Origin: Whitmania pigra
Lineage: Eukaryota > Annelida > Clitellata > Hirudinida > Haemopidae
NCBI GenBank assembly: GCA_021613335.1
Contig: JAJTWR010000245.1
Span: 1,207,501-1,271,500, forward strand
DNA length: 64,000 nucleotides
Direction: 5' to 3'
In this document: piece by piece, positions 34,313 through 46,824 of the stretch
Position numbering within the stretch: the first letter of the stretch is position 1
How the letters are laid out: each line of letters opens with the position of its first letter
Made by a program: the position numbers and the translations under genes
Notes under the pieces: generated by a model
Database searches by the model: none
Seen by the model: only the letters and a program-made list of their open reading frames with translations
Told to the model about the DNA's origin: nothing

Positions 34313-35540
34313 CAACTATTTAGACATTTCAAATATGCTTTTTCATATATATATTATTCCTTCATAATTTTATTTTGTTAAAAGTACAGTATGTAATAAT
34401 ATAAGTAGTCGCTACAATTAATTTTCAAAATAATTCAATTATTTCAATGAAATAATTCAAAACCAAATCTCTTTAAAAAAAATGAACACAAAAAATTAAA
34501 GCAGCAATCCAACATCAGAAAATATATTCTTGTCAGTAAGTCCACGGGAAACGTGAAGAGTAATAAACCTTTCAAAAATGTTTGAATATGGATATGAACT
34601 TAGAAGGTGTAATGGTGACCGGGATCGGAGATTTTATAGGAGAACCAGAGCACTTGAGCGGAAATTATTTGAGAATGGTTCGAAAAGCTTCAGGCCAGCA
34701 ATGTCCAAATGACGCAAATGATAATATTCTTTAAAATGTTTTCAAATATTGTTTCCACAATATTTACATTTCGGATGATAATTCTCAGAAACATGACACA
34801 ATGAAATCAGTATAATGATGTCTTTTGTAACCAAACTTAGTCATCAAAGCCATGATGCTAAAAATAACCTTTCAATCGTAAATCCATTTCAAGGTTCTGC
34901 TATTAAAAGAACTTCTGGGCTCAAAACTAGATTGAAATTCTTTGGGCTTGTGATTTTTAAATCAACAGGAAATATTTGCATAATAATACATACTGTTACA
35001 TTTGTATTATCTGCAATACGATTAGGTACACGTGAAGTAAAAGCATTCAATTGTTGAAGTTGAATGTTTGCAACATTTTATACTGAAGTTTGATAAGATT
35101 TATCTGTTAATGCGTTAAAATAAACTTTTTAGTTTTAGCTATCCATTACAAGTGCAAGATGTTAATATTTTTTAAAATAATTCTAGAACGATCCCATAAT
35201 TAACCATATGATCAATTCAATAATAAATACAAAAGCAACTAAAGTCATTAGTTATTTTAAATATTAATAATATAATATTTATATAATATATATATAAGAA
35301 TTATAATTAAGAATTATATAAGAAATATAATATTTATATAATATATATATAAGAATTATAATATTACATTATTAGAAATAAAAAGAAGATAATGCTAAGA
35401 ATAGATTACTGAATGCGTACCATGAAACCATTTGAACCGATATTACGGCGCAAAACCTTTGTCAAAATTATGGATAAGTCACACCTAAAAACATTCTTTT
35501 AAACTTATTTTTGTAAGCGAAGATTCATTGTTTAAAATAC

Positions 35541-35548
35541 TATTTAAG
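35541..35548 (+). promoter_or_regulatory. TATA-like box TATTTAAG of BRICHOS gene D
   Basis: CTATTTAAGRCC followed by AAT occurs 57-70 bases before the ATG in genes D, E, F, G and H (35541, 41941, 48457, 53818, 59188). Fixed position and conservation across diverged copies make it the probable core promoter. Confidence 0.6.
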
Positions 35549-35606
35549 ACCAAATTCAGTCTGTAAGCATCGACTCGACTTTACAGACCATTATCTTGAA
35601 CTTCCG

Positions 35607-37535
35607 ATGGTTTGGCAAATGCAGAGCGACAACGAGAAAAGCGTTGGGGTCGTCGTTGAAGGAATGGCACAGGTATGACAATTTATGACAATATTATTTA
35701 GTGCTGGTACTGACTGAAATATTTTTGTTCAATTAATCATATTAAAATCGATTAATCGATTAATTTCGATACTTTATAATGCACATACAGATCTAACTAC
35801 TTTTACTTGATTTATAGCTTTTTATGATCTGTTAGTATCTGGCATACACTTCAAAGAATATTGAAATAAATTTTAAGTCTATATGTTGTAAGAATTAGAC
35901 GATGTCCATCATCTTCCAAAATTACCGTCCTGCACTGGCAACCCACTGAACATTTGTAACTTTCAAGTCCGCAGAAACTTAATCGCTAACAGAATTAAAA
36001 TTAAATATTGGCTGAACTTGAGAACTCTTGTGTCGGTCAATATCAACTTTTTGATACTTGAGCGGATGCTTGTGCCAAGAGTGGTACATCAGCGATATAT
36101 TTAAAGCAAGGAAAGCAAATTGCTTATAGTTTTTTTTCATAAGCAGTTAGTTTAAAAATAAAATGCTTGGTTTCCTCTTAAATGCAAAGTTCCTTACATT
36201 ATTATTTGTATGGACGGTCTTGCAAAATATTATTAATGATATGATGGAAAAGTAAGTAACCAAATAACTTTAAGAATAATTTGAAAAAATCTCAATAAAT
36301 GAATGTTAATCGATTAAAAATGTTAACGATTAACGTGCTAATTATTACTTGATTTACGAAACTATAATTTTAGTATTTAACAATGTATTTAATATTTTAA
36401 TGTTATGTAATATTTAAATATTGTATTTAATAACAAGTTTTTATCCGCATAACATTTATAATCATTCAATGATTTAAATTGCTATAATCTGTTCAGCCAA
36501 AGATGTCAAAGACAAAGAAGTACGTGATCATCGGGGTTACCAGTGTGACCGTTGCAGTCTTGGTTCTCATTGGACTGCTTGTTGGCATTTATCTGTTCAC
36601 GGACACCTTCAACAAGATTGTGTCGGTAAGTAATTTTACCTAATTGATTCTTTTTAAATCCTTTGACAAATTAAGTAATGTTTTAATATTAACATCTTAA
36701 AGCAATCCATGAAGACAAATCAAAACACCAACCAAGATGTGACTGCTGATTTGACTGCGAACATCATTCAATACGATGTTGAGGATAAAGGAGTCAAGGC
36801 CGTCTACGTTGAGGATTATAATTCAGTATGTCGATAGAGACAAAATTTCTCAAAATAAGGAAATAGAAAGACTTAAATATCAATTTGACAATTTCTTGCA
36901 GAACCTGAGAGTGGTAAAGCTAAGCAAAGATAATGATGTTTTCTGCTACGCAAGCTTCATGAATGGGACTGAAAAAGTTGACATGACCAAAATTGGAAAA
37001 ACAACGGAAAAGGTTTACAAAATTTATAATTTGGCACTTAACAATCAAAATTACATTAATTATTTGTCTGTTCATATGTTTATTTATTCATTTATGTATT
37101 TACATGTTTGTTTAAAATTGTTATCAAATACCAAAAAAATCATTAATTCGTTTAATAATTAAGGTTGAGAGCGACGAGAAAGTCAACTATGTAAGAGTAG
37201 GTACCCAAATTCCTGACATCAGTTTCATGAACAAAAAAGCTCGCAACTTGTGCCAAGGAATTTCTACTTTTTGGGCCCAACAGAGGTGCCAAACAACCAA
37301 AGGTTATATAAATATACATATATATAACACAATATATATATATATACAATGTACCCAAAATTATTAATTGTCAAATAACGTTTTAAACTTTGACATAATT
37401 AAGGCTTGATTTTTTTTTGTTTTTACAGACATTCAGAAGCAGAAAAGAGATATTTGCTACATCTGTCCATACATATGCTACCTTGTTGGAGATTATTATG
37501 TTTGCTATTATGAGTGCTATTATTACAACTGCTAA
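35607..37535 (+). CDS. BRICHOS-domain precursor of a Tyr/Cys-rich peptide, gene D
   Basis: Exons 35607-35672, 36497-36625, 36703-36825, 36902-37012, 37164-37302 and 37429-37535; 224 aa. Order: short cytoplasmic tail; basic stretch and membrane segment (YVIIGVTSVTVAVLVLIGLL); linker; BRICHOS core with YVEDYN, VVKL, VFCYASFMN; and NLCQGISTFW. The last exon has KQKR then a 28-residue peptide with spacing C-x2-C-x3-C-x8-C-x3-C-x4-C. It contains nine Tyr and three acidic residues and no Lys or Arg, so it is anionic, unlike known cationic BRICHOS antimicrobials. A structural, adhesive or metal-binding role is as possible as defence. All splice sites are GT-AG and the frame is intact. Confidence 0.85.
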
Positions 37536-38112
37536 GTTGAACCTGGAAAAATACAAACAAATTATTAATTTAATAAATTAGTTATAATTATTAACAAACT
37601 AGATACTTTTTGCTTTTCACGCTAAAAACATTCAGTACCTTTAACATTGGAATGCGTGTGCTTTCATTAAATTAAAATCTTTACATCAATAAACTCTAAG
37701 AAAAGACATTTTTTTCTTTCTTGTAAATACAATTAAATTTTGAGTAAATTAATCTTAACCTGAGCGCATTTTAATTATATCTGATTAATTACATAACGTA
37801 CATTTATTTTTCAGATGGATAAGATCAAATTCGTTTAATTCATTAACATTTTTTTTTTGAGCAATTTTATTAATCATCAAAACGAACATAACAAATCAAA
37901 CAAAAGAGACACCAATATACGGATTAATAAAGAACTCATGGATCAGCTTTAAGGAAACGCAAGCTTCCGCCAGCAAGCTGACCCCGAAATATCGATTAAT
38001 TAAGAAAACGAATAGTAAACCCGTCAAATAAACATTTAATCAAGAATACCACGAACTAAGTACAATTTGTAGGACAATTTAAATAATAAATATAATAGCA
38101 TGAATGGTCCAG
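37536..38112. other. 3' flank of gene D
   Basis: No gene. About 37560-37850 is repeated near 44150-44440 after the gene relic, which shows that a block containing a gene end was copied. Confidence 0.5.
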
Positions 38113-38120
38113 TCTCTGTG

Positions 38121-39149
38121 GGTGACCCGTCATAACAGCCCGGCGACAGAATAGCCCCGACAAAACAGCCCCGTCAAACTAGCCCGGCGTCAAAATAGCT
38201 CAAGACAAAACAGCCCCGACAAAACCGCCCCGATAAACCGCCCCGACAAAACTGCCCCGTCGAAACAGCCCGGCGTCAAAATAGCCCAAGACAAAATAGC
38301 CCGGCGACAAAATAGCTCAGGACAAAACAACCCGGCGACAAAATAGCCCGACGACAAAATAGCCCCGTCAAAATAGCCCCATGATAACTCCATGTCAAAG
38401 TATTTTTAAAAAATGTTGTGAAACTGAATAAAAATTTAATTCGAAATTAGTGGCTTGAATGCTTTGACCGTTTTGAGTATTGTTTGTTGTTATTATTGTT
38501 CTCCAGAAGTTTAATTTGCATAGTCTTGCTTATTCAAATTTGTATCTGGCTTACAAATTTGTGTTGACACTATCCTCATCACAAGTTGCTTGTGAGAGGT
38601 CGTTTTCAAAATTGAAATACGTTTTAAACAGATTAAAAAATTTCTGAACCAGTCAATTCTACGATCATTCATGCTGATGTCTTGTGAGAAAGACTCTTTT
38701 CCAAGAATCAATAACAATGAAATCATTGATGTTTTAGCATCGACTAGTGAAACGATGAAAAAGCTGTTATAATAGTTAATAGTGAATAGACATTTTAGAC
38801 TCTAGTGTTTCTTATGTTTAAGTTGATCAAACTAGGAGTTAAATAAAATTTCCCGGGCCGATTTTTTAAGCCAGTCCTACCCTGGTGGCAGGGCTGTTTT
38901 GACGGGGCTGTTTTGTCGCCGGGTTGTTTTGTCCTGGGCTATTTTGTCGCCGGGCTATTTTGTCTGGGCTATTTTGACGGGATTTTTCCGTCCTGGGTTA
39001 TTTTGACGCCGGGCTGTTTCGACGGGGCTGTTTTGTCGGGGCGGTTTTGTCGGGGCTGTTTTGTCTTGAGCTATTTTGACGCCGGGCTATTTTGACGGGG
39101 CTGTTTTGTCGGGGCCATTCTGTCGCCGGGCTGTTATGACGGGGTGCCC
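38121..39149 (+). mobile_element. hAT-like element with long repeat-built inverted ends, copy 1
   Basis: The ends begin GGTGACCCGTCATAAC and end GTTATGACGGGGTGCCC. Each end is about 270 bp and made of many 14-16 base units of the type AGCCC(C/GG)CGACAAAAY on the left and the complement on the right. The 8-bp flanks TCTCTGTG and AGTCTGTG match at six positions. The centre (about 38500-38770) encodes a hAT dimerisation region: LSSSQVACERSFSKLKYVLN, interrupted by a stop. It has no other transposase part, so it is non-autonomous. Confidence 0.8.
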
Positions 39150-39157
39150 AGTCTGTG

Positions 39158-39640
39158 TATGATTTTTGATAGGTGAAGGAATGGTGTTGTATAGTCTAGG
39201 TCCGTAACATGTTATTGAAAAGAGCTTGAGGGTGGTTTTGGCAAAAGATGGACTATATTCATGGGTATGACGGAGGGAGTGTGAAGGTTTAGTGTAGTTG
39301 ACACTTTCAGGCATAAGACCTACAAATTTATCTGGAAGGGCATCTCTTATTATAAGAGAACATAAATAGGGCAGTTTGAAGACTATGTATTAGTGGAAGA
39401 GTTAATAAATTGTTATTCATAAAAGTCAAATCTGTATGAGATGAAATTGGCAGTGAGAATATTATACGGATGATACGCTTTTGTAAAATATATAGTTGGT
39501 TTAAACGAGTGTGATAAGTAGATGCCCATACAATATTACAGTAAGTGAGATATGGATAAATAAGGGAAAAATATAATAATAATGCTGTCTTGGTATTTAC
39601 GAAAGGACGGATTCTGGCAATGATACATTTAAAGATATTA
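39158..39640 (-). mobile_element. Non-LTR reverse-transcriptase C-terminal fragment
   Basis: On the minus strand: YCNIVWASTYHTRLNQLYIL, then LLTLPLIHSLQTALFMFSYN, a frame change, and HEYSPSFAKTTLKLFSITCY plus GPRLYNTIPSPIKN. These are typical of the region after the RT core in jockey/CR1-like elements. It is a different family from the (ATT)n-tailed LINE. The hAT-like element beside it appears to have inserted into it, since matching sequence may continue at 38110 and below. Confidence 0.7.
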
Positions 39641-41940
39641 TTAATGCAAGCAACAAATTAAGACTTTGGCTCCCTCGAATATTCATTAAAGATATTACTA
39701 GTGATGAGTATTGGAGAATTGCCCCTTTGTTTTTCGGTTTTAATTTATTATTAAAATAAAATTTATTATTTAAATTGAAAAGTATGATAAACTTCAGACC
39801 AATCACATGAATTTAATGTCACGGAACTGATTTTTGACAAATTCATCAATTTTCCTAAATTAGCTTGATTTGACACAAATTTGTTTAAACTTAAGAGTAA
39901 ATAAATGGGAAAGTACTCTGCGATATCACCAATTAAAATATTTGATATGAAGGGTGAAACTTAATGATAATGTAAGTTTGAGATATAGGGGTAATTCAAG
40001 TTGGTTTAGTAAAAGTAGGCGTTAATGCCATACAAAACAACGTCATCATAAAAGTTCTTAGATGCACTATTAGCATTAAAAAAAAATAACGTAAAAATTA
40101 TATATATTTTTTTTGTGCGTTGTTACAAATTCTAATAAACTGGAGAATTCAACATTCAATATGCTCAAATCACATTAGTTGAGATAGAGAACATTAAATC
40201 ATTGAAGTTCCTTATTAAATAACTAGCCATTCAGCCACTACTAAATATCTAGTATGGTGTAAACCTGCATACCATCCTAAGAAAAAAGATTAAATTAAAA
40301 ATAAATTGTGAACGGAATCAAAAACAAGGTAAAAGCGTTTATCACTCATCGGAAACAATCTTTATTATCGACAGGGGCGTCACTAAGGTTGGTGTCATCA
40401 GGTGAGAGAAACTTAAGGTATCACGCCTTAAGACTTTCACCATAACTTGTTAGCCCACAAATATAACAATCAAGAAAAAAAGAGTTTTCAAGAGTTTTGA
40501 GCTTGTCGGTGGAAGGAAGCTAACCTGTTTTTGTTGTTCAAAAAGCTGAGCTGATCATAAAATTTAAGGAAGATCATTCCAAGTCCGTGGTACACATGCT
40601 TGAAATGTCTCCGTAACACATGCGGCGGGTCCTTGGAGGTCTCGGAGTCCATCTAGCGTAGCGAGACCTTTCCATGTTGAGAGAACGTTATACTGAGATT
40701 TGTTGATGTTATTAATAGTATTATAACTATTTTTAATATTTTTTATGTTAATATCATTGTTAATTATTGATAATTATATTATCATTATTATTCTACCTGC
40801 AAAATTTCATAAAGGTATTAACTATGTATGACACATCAACTTGAAATGAAGAATAGAAATTCTAATGTTTTAAAAAACTAACTAGCTCTTTGTTTTAATT
40901 TTACTTCTTACCAGCAATATAATTTTTATTAAATATTGTTGGCATTAATTCATGTTTATTTGTTTTAAATTGAAAAACAAAAATTTGTAAACGTTGGGGA
41001 AATATTTTGCTAAAACATTTTAATTTAAACAATTTGTTAATTGCGCCAGACAAATAATTCAAAATAAAATTCCTTCTTTGATGAGAATAAAATGTGAGGG
41101 GACATTACAACAAGTTCAATTAATTATTTTAAAACCATTCCTTAACATTCCATTTCTAGCAGTGCAAAAACGCAGTTACGTTTATTAAGTTTAAGTGAAT
41201 AATTTAGTTTAGTTGTTCAAAATGGTATTCATTCTTTGAGAAATCAACAGCAATTGTTAAAATGTCAATGTGAATGTAAATTAGTATATTCCAATAAAAT
41301 TACTTAAAGAGCAAATTAGTCAAAAACCCACGCCTCAAATTCAGTGTAATAAAAATTATTAAGAGATCTAAACGTAGTCAACTAAGACCTTTTTTTAAAC
41401 AATTATGTTGGAGTCCCTTCGTTTGTGCATCTTGTCATGTATATTCATGTAGGACTTCCTCATTCCAATAAACAAGTAAACAATTTCAATTAGAAAATCA
41501 TTTATAACAGTAGTCGTAAAATATTGAAAGGTAAAAGCAATATTATATTTACGAAGCATGTTCAATGTTACAAACCAAGAATATCCGACAATTTATTTGA
41601 AAGAATGCCTAATCGACATTCTTAAACTGAAATTTATGCAGAGTAATGAAGTAATGAATTAGTAAATAACAATTTCGGCTGCACACTTGACGCTAAATTA
41701 TTTATTAAATTGTTAATATTAATAATAATAATAATAATAGTTTCGTTTAAAAAATTGTCACGAACTAAGAATTTATTTACTTCGTCATCAAGCTATTTAA
41801 TGCATTAGAGAACTTTAAAACCTTAAAATTTTTACAAACAACAATCTATCAAGCGACAGATTTCTCAGAAACAATTAGTTAAACAAAAAAATAAAGCAGG
41901 TATTATACATCTTTGGTGATTGGATCGGATCAACAAAATC
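39641..41940. other. Intergenic with weak LINE traces
   Basis: About 39640-39790 is the empty-site counterpart of the LINE insertion at 44.5 kb. About 40490-40700 on the minus strand has a frame with TFQACVPRTWNDLP, similar to the C-terminal WN.LP signature of LINE ORFs, but broken. The rest is AT-rich without a supported gene. Confidence 0.45.
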
Positions 41941-42007
41941 TATTTAAGGCCCAATCTTCTCAACAGTTCTCCAGTTCGACTTTAAAGATCAAGCAGTTTT
42001 TCTGGTA

Positions 42008-43126
42008 ATGGTTTGGACAATGCAGAGTGAAAACGAGAAAAACGTTGAAGTTGTCAGCGGCTTAGTCCAGGTAGTTATCGCTAATTTTTATATTTTATAA
42101 AGATTAATATCCGTTTGTGCATTTTAATATTTTATTTTTAGCCAAAGACATCAAAGACTAAGAAGTACGTGATCATCGGAGTTACCAGTGTGACCATTGC
42201 TGTCTTGGTTCTCATTGGACTGCTTGTTGGCATTTATCTGTTCACGGACACCTTCAACAAGATTGTGACCGTATGCAAATGCATTAATACATTTTAAAAT
42301 CCTTTGAGACTTAAGTTAAGTTTTAATATTAACACATTAAAGCAATCCATGAAGACAAATCAAAACACCAACCAAGATGTGACTGCTGATCTGACAGCAA
42401 ACATCGTTCAATACGATGTTGAAGATAATGGCATCAAGGCTGTTTACGTGGAAGATTACAATTCGGTATTAATTTAATATATTCGTGGATTTCAAAAAAG
42501 GTAACAGTTCAACACAGTGTTTTGAAATTTTTTCTTGTTGTTCTAGTTCTTGAGGGTAGTAAAGTTGACCAAAGACAAAGATGTCTTTTGCTATGCAAGC
42601 TTCATGAATGGGACTGAAAGAATGGACCTGACCAATATCGGAAAAACAGCGGAAAGGGTTCGTAATTTTTTATGAAATTAATTTTATTAAAAATTACGCT
42701 GAGGAATACACTTTATTATTGTTATTTTTTTATATAATAAATTTTTTTTATTTCGACAGATGGAGAGCAACGACACAGTTTATTATGTACGAGTAGGTTC
42801 TCCAATTCCTGACATCAGTTTCATGAACAAGAAAGCTCGCAACCTGTGCCAAGGAACTTCTACTTATTGGGCTCAACAGAACTGCGAACAATCCAAGGGT
42901 TAATAGATAAATAATGTATTGAATTATTAGATTGAATCATTTATTTATTATTAGATAAATCATTTGTTGAATATTTAAATATGCTTTTGTATCGACAGAA
43001 ATTCAAAGACCAAAAAGAAGCGCTTGCTACTCATGCTCATATTATTGCTGTTGGAGATACTCGAGTAGAGGATATTACTATTACTGCAGTTATTACTGCT
43101 ATTATTATTATTATTATTACTGCTGA
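42008..43126 (+). CDS. BRICHOS-domain precursor of a Tyr/Cys-rich peptide, gene E
   Basis: Exons 42008-42070, 42142-42270, 42343-42465, 42547-42657, 42760-42898 and 42999-43126; 230 aa. Same order as gene D: cytoplasmic tail MVWTMQSENEK, membrane segment, linker, BRICHOS core (VFCYASFMN, NLCQGTSTYW), then a full furin consensus RPKR. The released peptide is 35 residues with 17 Tyr and seven cysteines: C-x2-C-x3-CC-x12-C-x3-C-x7-C. The odd number and the CC pair are unique in this set and could allow dimer formation. The last seven Tyr before the final Cys are coded by six TAT and one TAC in a row, a microsatellite inside the coding sequence. TATTTAAG is at 41941. Confidence 0.85.
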
Positions 43127-44026
43127 ATGAGAATTTCAGAAAGCTTCAAGACTATGCTTGTCTAACGTAGTTGAAAAAGTTTACTTTTGATTTGTGCCTT
43201 TGATCAATTCATTTAATCGAGATTGATTTCAATAAACTTTTCCTTAACTCAAATGTCTGGTTTTACAAATTCTTGTCATAATTTTATTCAGTTTGCTATA
43301 ATTAATTACATTTATATTCATAGTATCTATTACTTACGAACTTGAGCTCAAAATTTGACATCTCTAAAATTTGGGATTTTCATAATTGATTTGAGTCGTA
43401 ATTAATAATTATTTATTTATTAAATATAAAACTGAAGGGACTTTGAGACCGCTAATACCAGTCTGAACAATTTACATAAAAAAAAAACAACACAAATTCA
43501 GAATGGCAAGGATAATCAGGTATATGATAAGAAGTTATCAAAGTCAAAGTCGCGTATTAGCGCATTAAAACGAGAAATTGTATTTGAGTTCACAATTTAA
43601 TTTGGCAGTGCATTCCATGCTTTACGATCCTAAGGATATTTGGAAACGTATGTGAAAAATTTACTGCATCGAAGTTTGAAACTGAGTCCTCTGGTGTCGA
43701 ATAATAATAATAACATAAATAACAGGTAATTTACCGCCATGTTTCTTGAATTACTTCCAAGTACTTGAGTACTTCAATGATCTTAAGAAGGGATATACAT
43801 AAATCATAAAACTTATCCATTTTTAAAATTCAAAAGAATCCAAGCTTACATTAAATTTATTTTAGGAAATTTTTTGCCTATATATAGCTTTGTAAATTAT
43901 ATTTTCATAATTACACCCGAAGGTTAATAAATAACTTATACATATTCAATATAACTAAAATTATTCATTGTCAAATGAAATTTTAAACTTTAACATTTTA
44001 AAGTTTTTTTTTTGTATTTTTTAAAG
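43127..44026. other. Intergenic with LINE fragment on minus strand
   Basis: About 43490-43720 (minus) shows RKAWNALPN and NTISRFNALIRDFDF, the C-terminal signature of a LINE ORF, with a stop inside. About 43900-44026 matches the last intron of gene D. Otherwise nothing. Confidence 0.5.
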
Positions 44027-44150
44027 ACATTCAGAAGCAGAAAAGAGATGTTTACTAAGTATGACCTTACGTCGGGTACTTCTGTTGGAGATTATTACAT
44101 CTGCTGTTATGAATGCTATTATTACAATTGCTATGTTGAATGTGGAAAAT
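44027..44150 (+). pseudogene. Orphan last exon of a BRICHOS gene
   Basis: Closely matches exon 6 of gene D, including the acceptor, the IQKQKR cleavage site and the 3' UTR, but has TAA at 44056-44058 just after the cleavage site, loses the usual stop codon, and has no upstream exons. It is the remnant of a partial duplication of the gene D 3' part. Confidence 0.8.
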
Positions 44151-44530
44151 GCAAACAAATTAACTCTATAATATTTAATTACTAAATAACTAGATACTTC
44201 TTGCTTTTCATGCTAAAAACATTCAGCACCTTTAACATTGCTACACCTTTCATTAAATTAAAATCTTTACATCAATAAACTTCAAGGAAAAACATTTTTT
44301 CTTTCTTGTAAATTTGAGTAAATTAATCTAAACCTGAGCGCAGTTTAATTATAACTGCGGTATTACATACTGTCAAATTAATTTTCAAATTTGTAAGATC
44401 AAACTCATTCATTAATATTTAACTAATAATTTAATATTCATTTCATTAATATTTAAAACTATTCTTAATTCAAGCAACAAATTAAGACTTAGGACCCCTC
44501 GATTGTTTATTAATGTAATTACTAGTGATG

Positions 44531-45376
44531 AGGACACCAAATATTCTCTCCAGAATTCGACCTCATATCATGGAATCCTCTAACTTCTCTTCATTCCAAT
44601 CTGCCTACAAACCTGGTTTCTCTACAGAAACATCCCTTTCACACATCTTCAACAATCTCACCGACATCTGTGGCTGTGTTGGTCGGACTCGACCTCTCGG
44701 CTGCCTTTGATACCATAAACCACCACATATTGTTGAAGAGACTTCAGTCTGACTTTGGAATTGATGGCCTTGCATTCTCCTGGCTACAATCTTATCTTTC
44801 CAACAGAACCCAATATGTTAAACTAGGTGATCACTCCTCCCCTCCAGTTGAACTACTTGCCGGTGTTCCTCAAGACTCTGTCTTGGGAACTTTTGTTTTT
44901 CACAACCTATACTTCATCTTTGTCTGACATTATTCTTAACTTCAACATATCCTTCCATCAATACGCCGATGACACAAGTCTTTTCTCTACTCTTTCCAGC
45001 CATAACATCTCAGATCAATTCGAGAATTTGCGGAAGTGCACGGATGCCATCAATGATTGGCATCTCGTTAACTTTCTCCAACTGAATCCTCAAAAATCTA
45101 AAATTATGTTCATTGGCACACCCGCTATCCTGAAAACTCTGTCGCCTCCTCTTTCTATATCCATCGCTGGCACCCTCCCAAACAAAGGCTTATCGTACGC
45201 CTCTTTAGCTGTCTGGAACAGACTCCCTCCCACCATCAGAGCCCAGCCATCCCTGGAGCTCTTCAAGCTCAACCTGAAGACCCACCTCTTCAGGATTTCA
45301 TGGGACAGCGAAGACACAAGACTCCTCTGACGCTACTCATATGGCGCTTTATAAATTAATTATTATTATTATTATT
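44531..45376 (+). mobile_element. CR1/L2-like LINE, 5'-truncated, with (ATT)n tail
   Basis: RT motifs are visible: GLDLSAAFDTINHHILL (motif A), GVPQDSVLG (motif B, with Asp where Gly is usual), HQYADDTSLF (catalytic motif C), WHLVNFLQLNPQKSKI, and the C-terminal AVWNRLPPTIRAQPSLELF. Two frame changes (near 44690 and 44900) and a missing stretch after SISIAGT show it is dead. It ends CTCTGACGC...GGCGCTTTATAAATT(ATT)n. The empty site is preserved at about 39703, where ACTAGTGATGAG runs directly into TTGGAGAA. Confidence 0.8.
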
Positions 45377-45439
45377 GGAGAAATGCCTCTTTGTTTTTCG
45401 GTTTTAATTTATTATTAAATTAAATAATAAAATCAAACT

Positions 45440-45504
45440 TAGTGGTCCATATCATGGGTGGCAAATTTTATGACCGCCCCGGACAACAGTTGGTACGCCA
45501 CTGA
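45440..45504 (-). mobile_element. End fragment of the 60.8-kb type hAT element
   Basis: GTTGGTACGCCACTG is the right inverted end of the hAT copy at 60.8-62.1 kb, preceded by a similar GC-rich stretch. The left end is not found. The following about 45540-45680 resembles 62740-62870. Confidence 0.45.
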
Positions 45505-45776
45505 AAGTACCGATAGTCGGATGCCAAATGCCAAAATAAATTTTGCTCAATGTGTGAGAACATTTTGCGCTTTTCTACTAAGAAAAGGCTGGGATGTGCA
45601 TTCCTCAGGCAGAAAAAGAATTGATTCCGTTCTTGGTAGAAGACATAAATATTTAAGATAAAAAGTGGGTTAGAAATGAAGAGTCCAAGAACGATCAGTC
45701 GCATGCATGAGTAGGTGACATGCTACACGCACAACATTGTTTGCTCGCACCAGAATTTTTACCTTCTCCGATTTAA

Positions 45777-46824
45777 GGTGACCCGTCATAACAGCCCGGC
45801 GACAGAATAGCCCCGACAACACAGCCCCGTCAAAATAGCACGGCGTCAAAATAGCTCAAGACAAAATAGCCCCGACAAAAACGCCCCGACAAAACAGCCC
45901 CGTCGAAACAGCCCGGCGTCAAAATAGCCCAGGACGGAAAAATCCCGTCAAAATGGCCCCGTCAAAATAGCCCCGACAAAATAGCCCGGCGACAACATAG
46001 CCCAGGACAAAAAAACCCGGCGACATAATAGCCCCATGATAACTCCATGTCAAAGTATTTTTTTAAAATGTTGTGAAACTGAATCAAAATTTAATTCGAA
46101 ATTAGTGGCTTGAATGCTTTGATCGTTTTGAGTATTGTTTGTTGTTATTATTGTTCTCCAGAAGTTTAATTTGCATAGTCTTGCTTATTCAAATTTGTAT
46201 CTGGCTTACAAATTTGTGTTGACATTATCCTCATCACAAGTTGCTTGTGAGGGGTCGTTTTCAAAATTGAAATACGTTTTGAACAGATTAAGAAATTTTC
46301 TGAACCAGTCAATTCTACGATCATTCATGCTGATGTCTTGTGAGAAAGACTCTTTTCCAAGAATCAATAACAATGAAATCATTGATGTTTTAGCATCGAC
46401 TAGTGAAACGATGAAAAAGCTGTTATAATAGCTAATAGTGAATAGAAATTTTAGACTCTAGTGTTTCTTATGTTTAAGTTGATCAAACTAGGAGTTCCCG
46501 GACCGGTTTTTTAAGCCAGTCCGGCCCTGGTGACAGGGCTGTTTTGACGGGGCTGTTTTGTCGCCGGGCTATTTTGTCGCCGGGTTGTTTTGTCCTGGGC
46601 TATTTTGTCGCCGGGCTATTTTGTCGGGGCTATTTTGACAGGGCCATTTTGACGGGATTTTCCCGTCTTGGGCTATTTTGACGCCGGGCTGTTTCGACGG
46701 GGCTGTTTTGTCGGGGCGGTTTTGTCGGGGCTGTTTTGTCTTGAGCTATTTTGACGCCGGGCTGTTTTGACGGGGCTGTTTTGTCGGGGCTATTCTGTCG
46801 CCGGGCTGTTATGACGGGGTGCCC
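45777..46824 (+). mobile_element. hAT-like element with long repeat-built inverted ends, copy 2
   Basis: Near-identical to the copy at 38.1 kb: GGTGACCCGTCATAAC start, GTTATGACGGGGTGCCC end, arrays of about 15-base CCCCGACAAAACAG-type units in opposite orientation, and a central hAT dimerisation frame (46135-46428, SSSQVACEGSFSKLKYVLN) that is open here. The 8-bp duplication CGATTTAA is perfect (45769-45776 and 46825-46832), so this is a separate, more recent insertion than copy 1. Confidence 0.85.

Noticed and set aside
34815..35057. 80-codon plus-strand frame
   Set aside because: No motif, no duplicate and AT-rich composition like its flanks.
36776..37162. 128-codon frame over gene D
   Set aside because: It retains introns 3 and 5; only the part 36902-37012 is real coding sequence in that frame.
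38121..38395. Array of short GC-rich repeats that might suggest a CRISPR array
   Set aside because: Units of about 15 bases are contiguous without unique spacers, the mirror array lies at the other end of a transposon, and the genome is animal.
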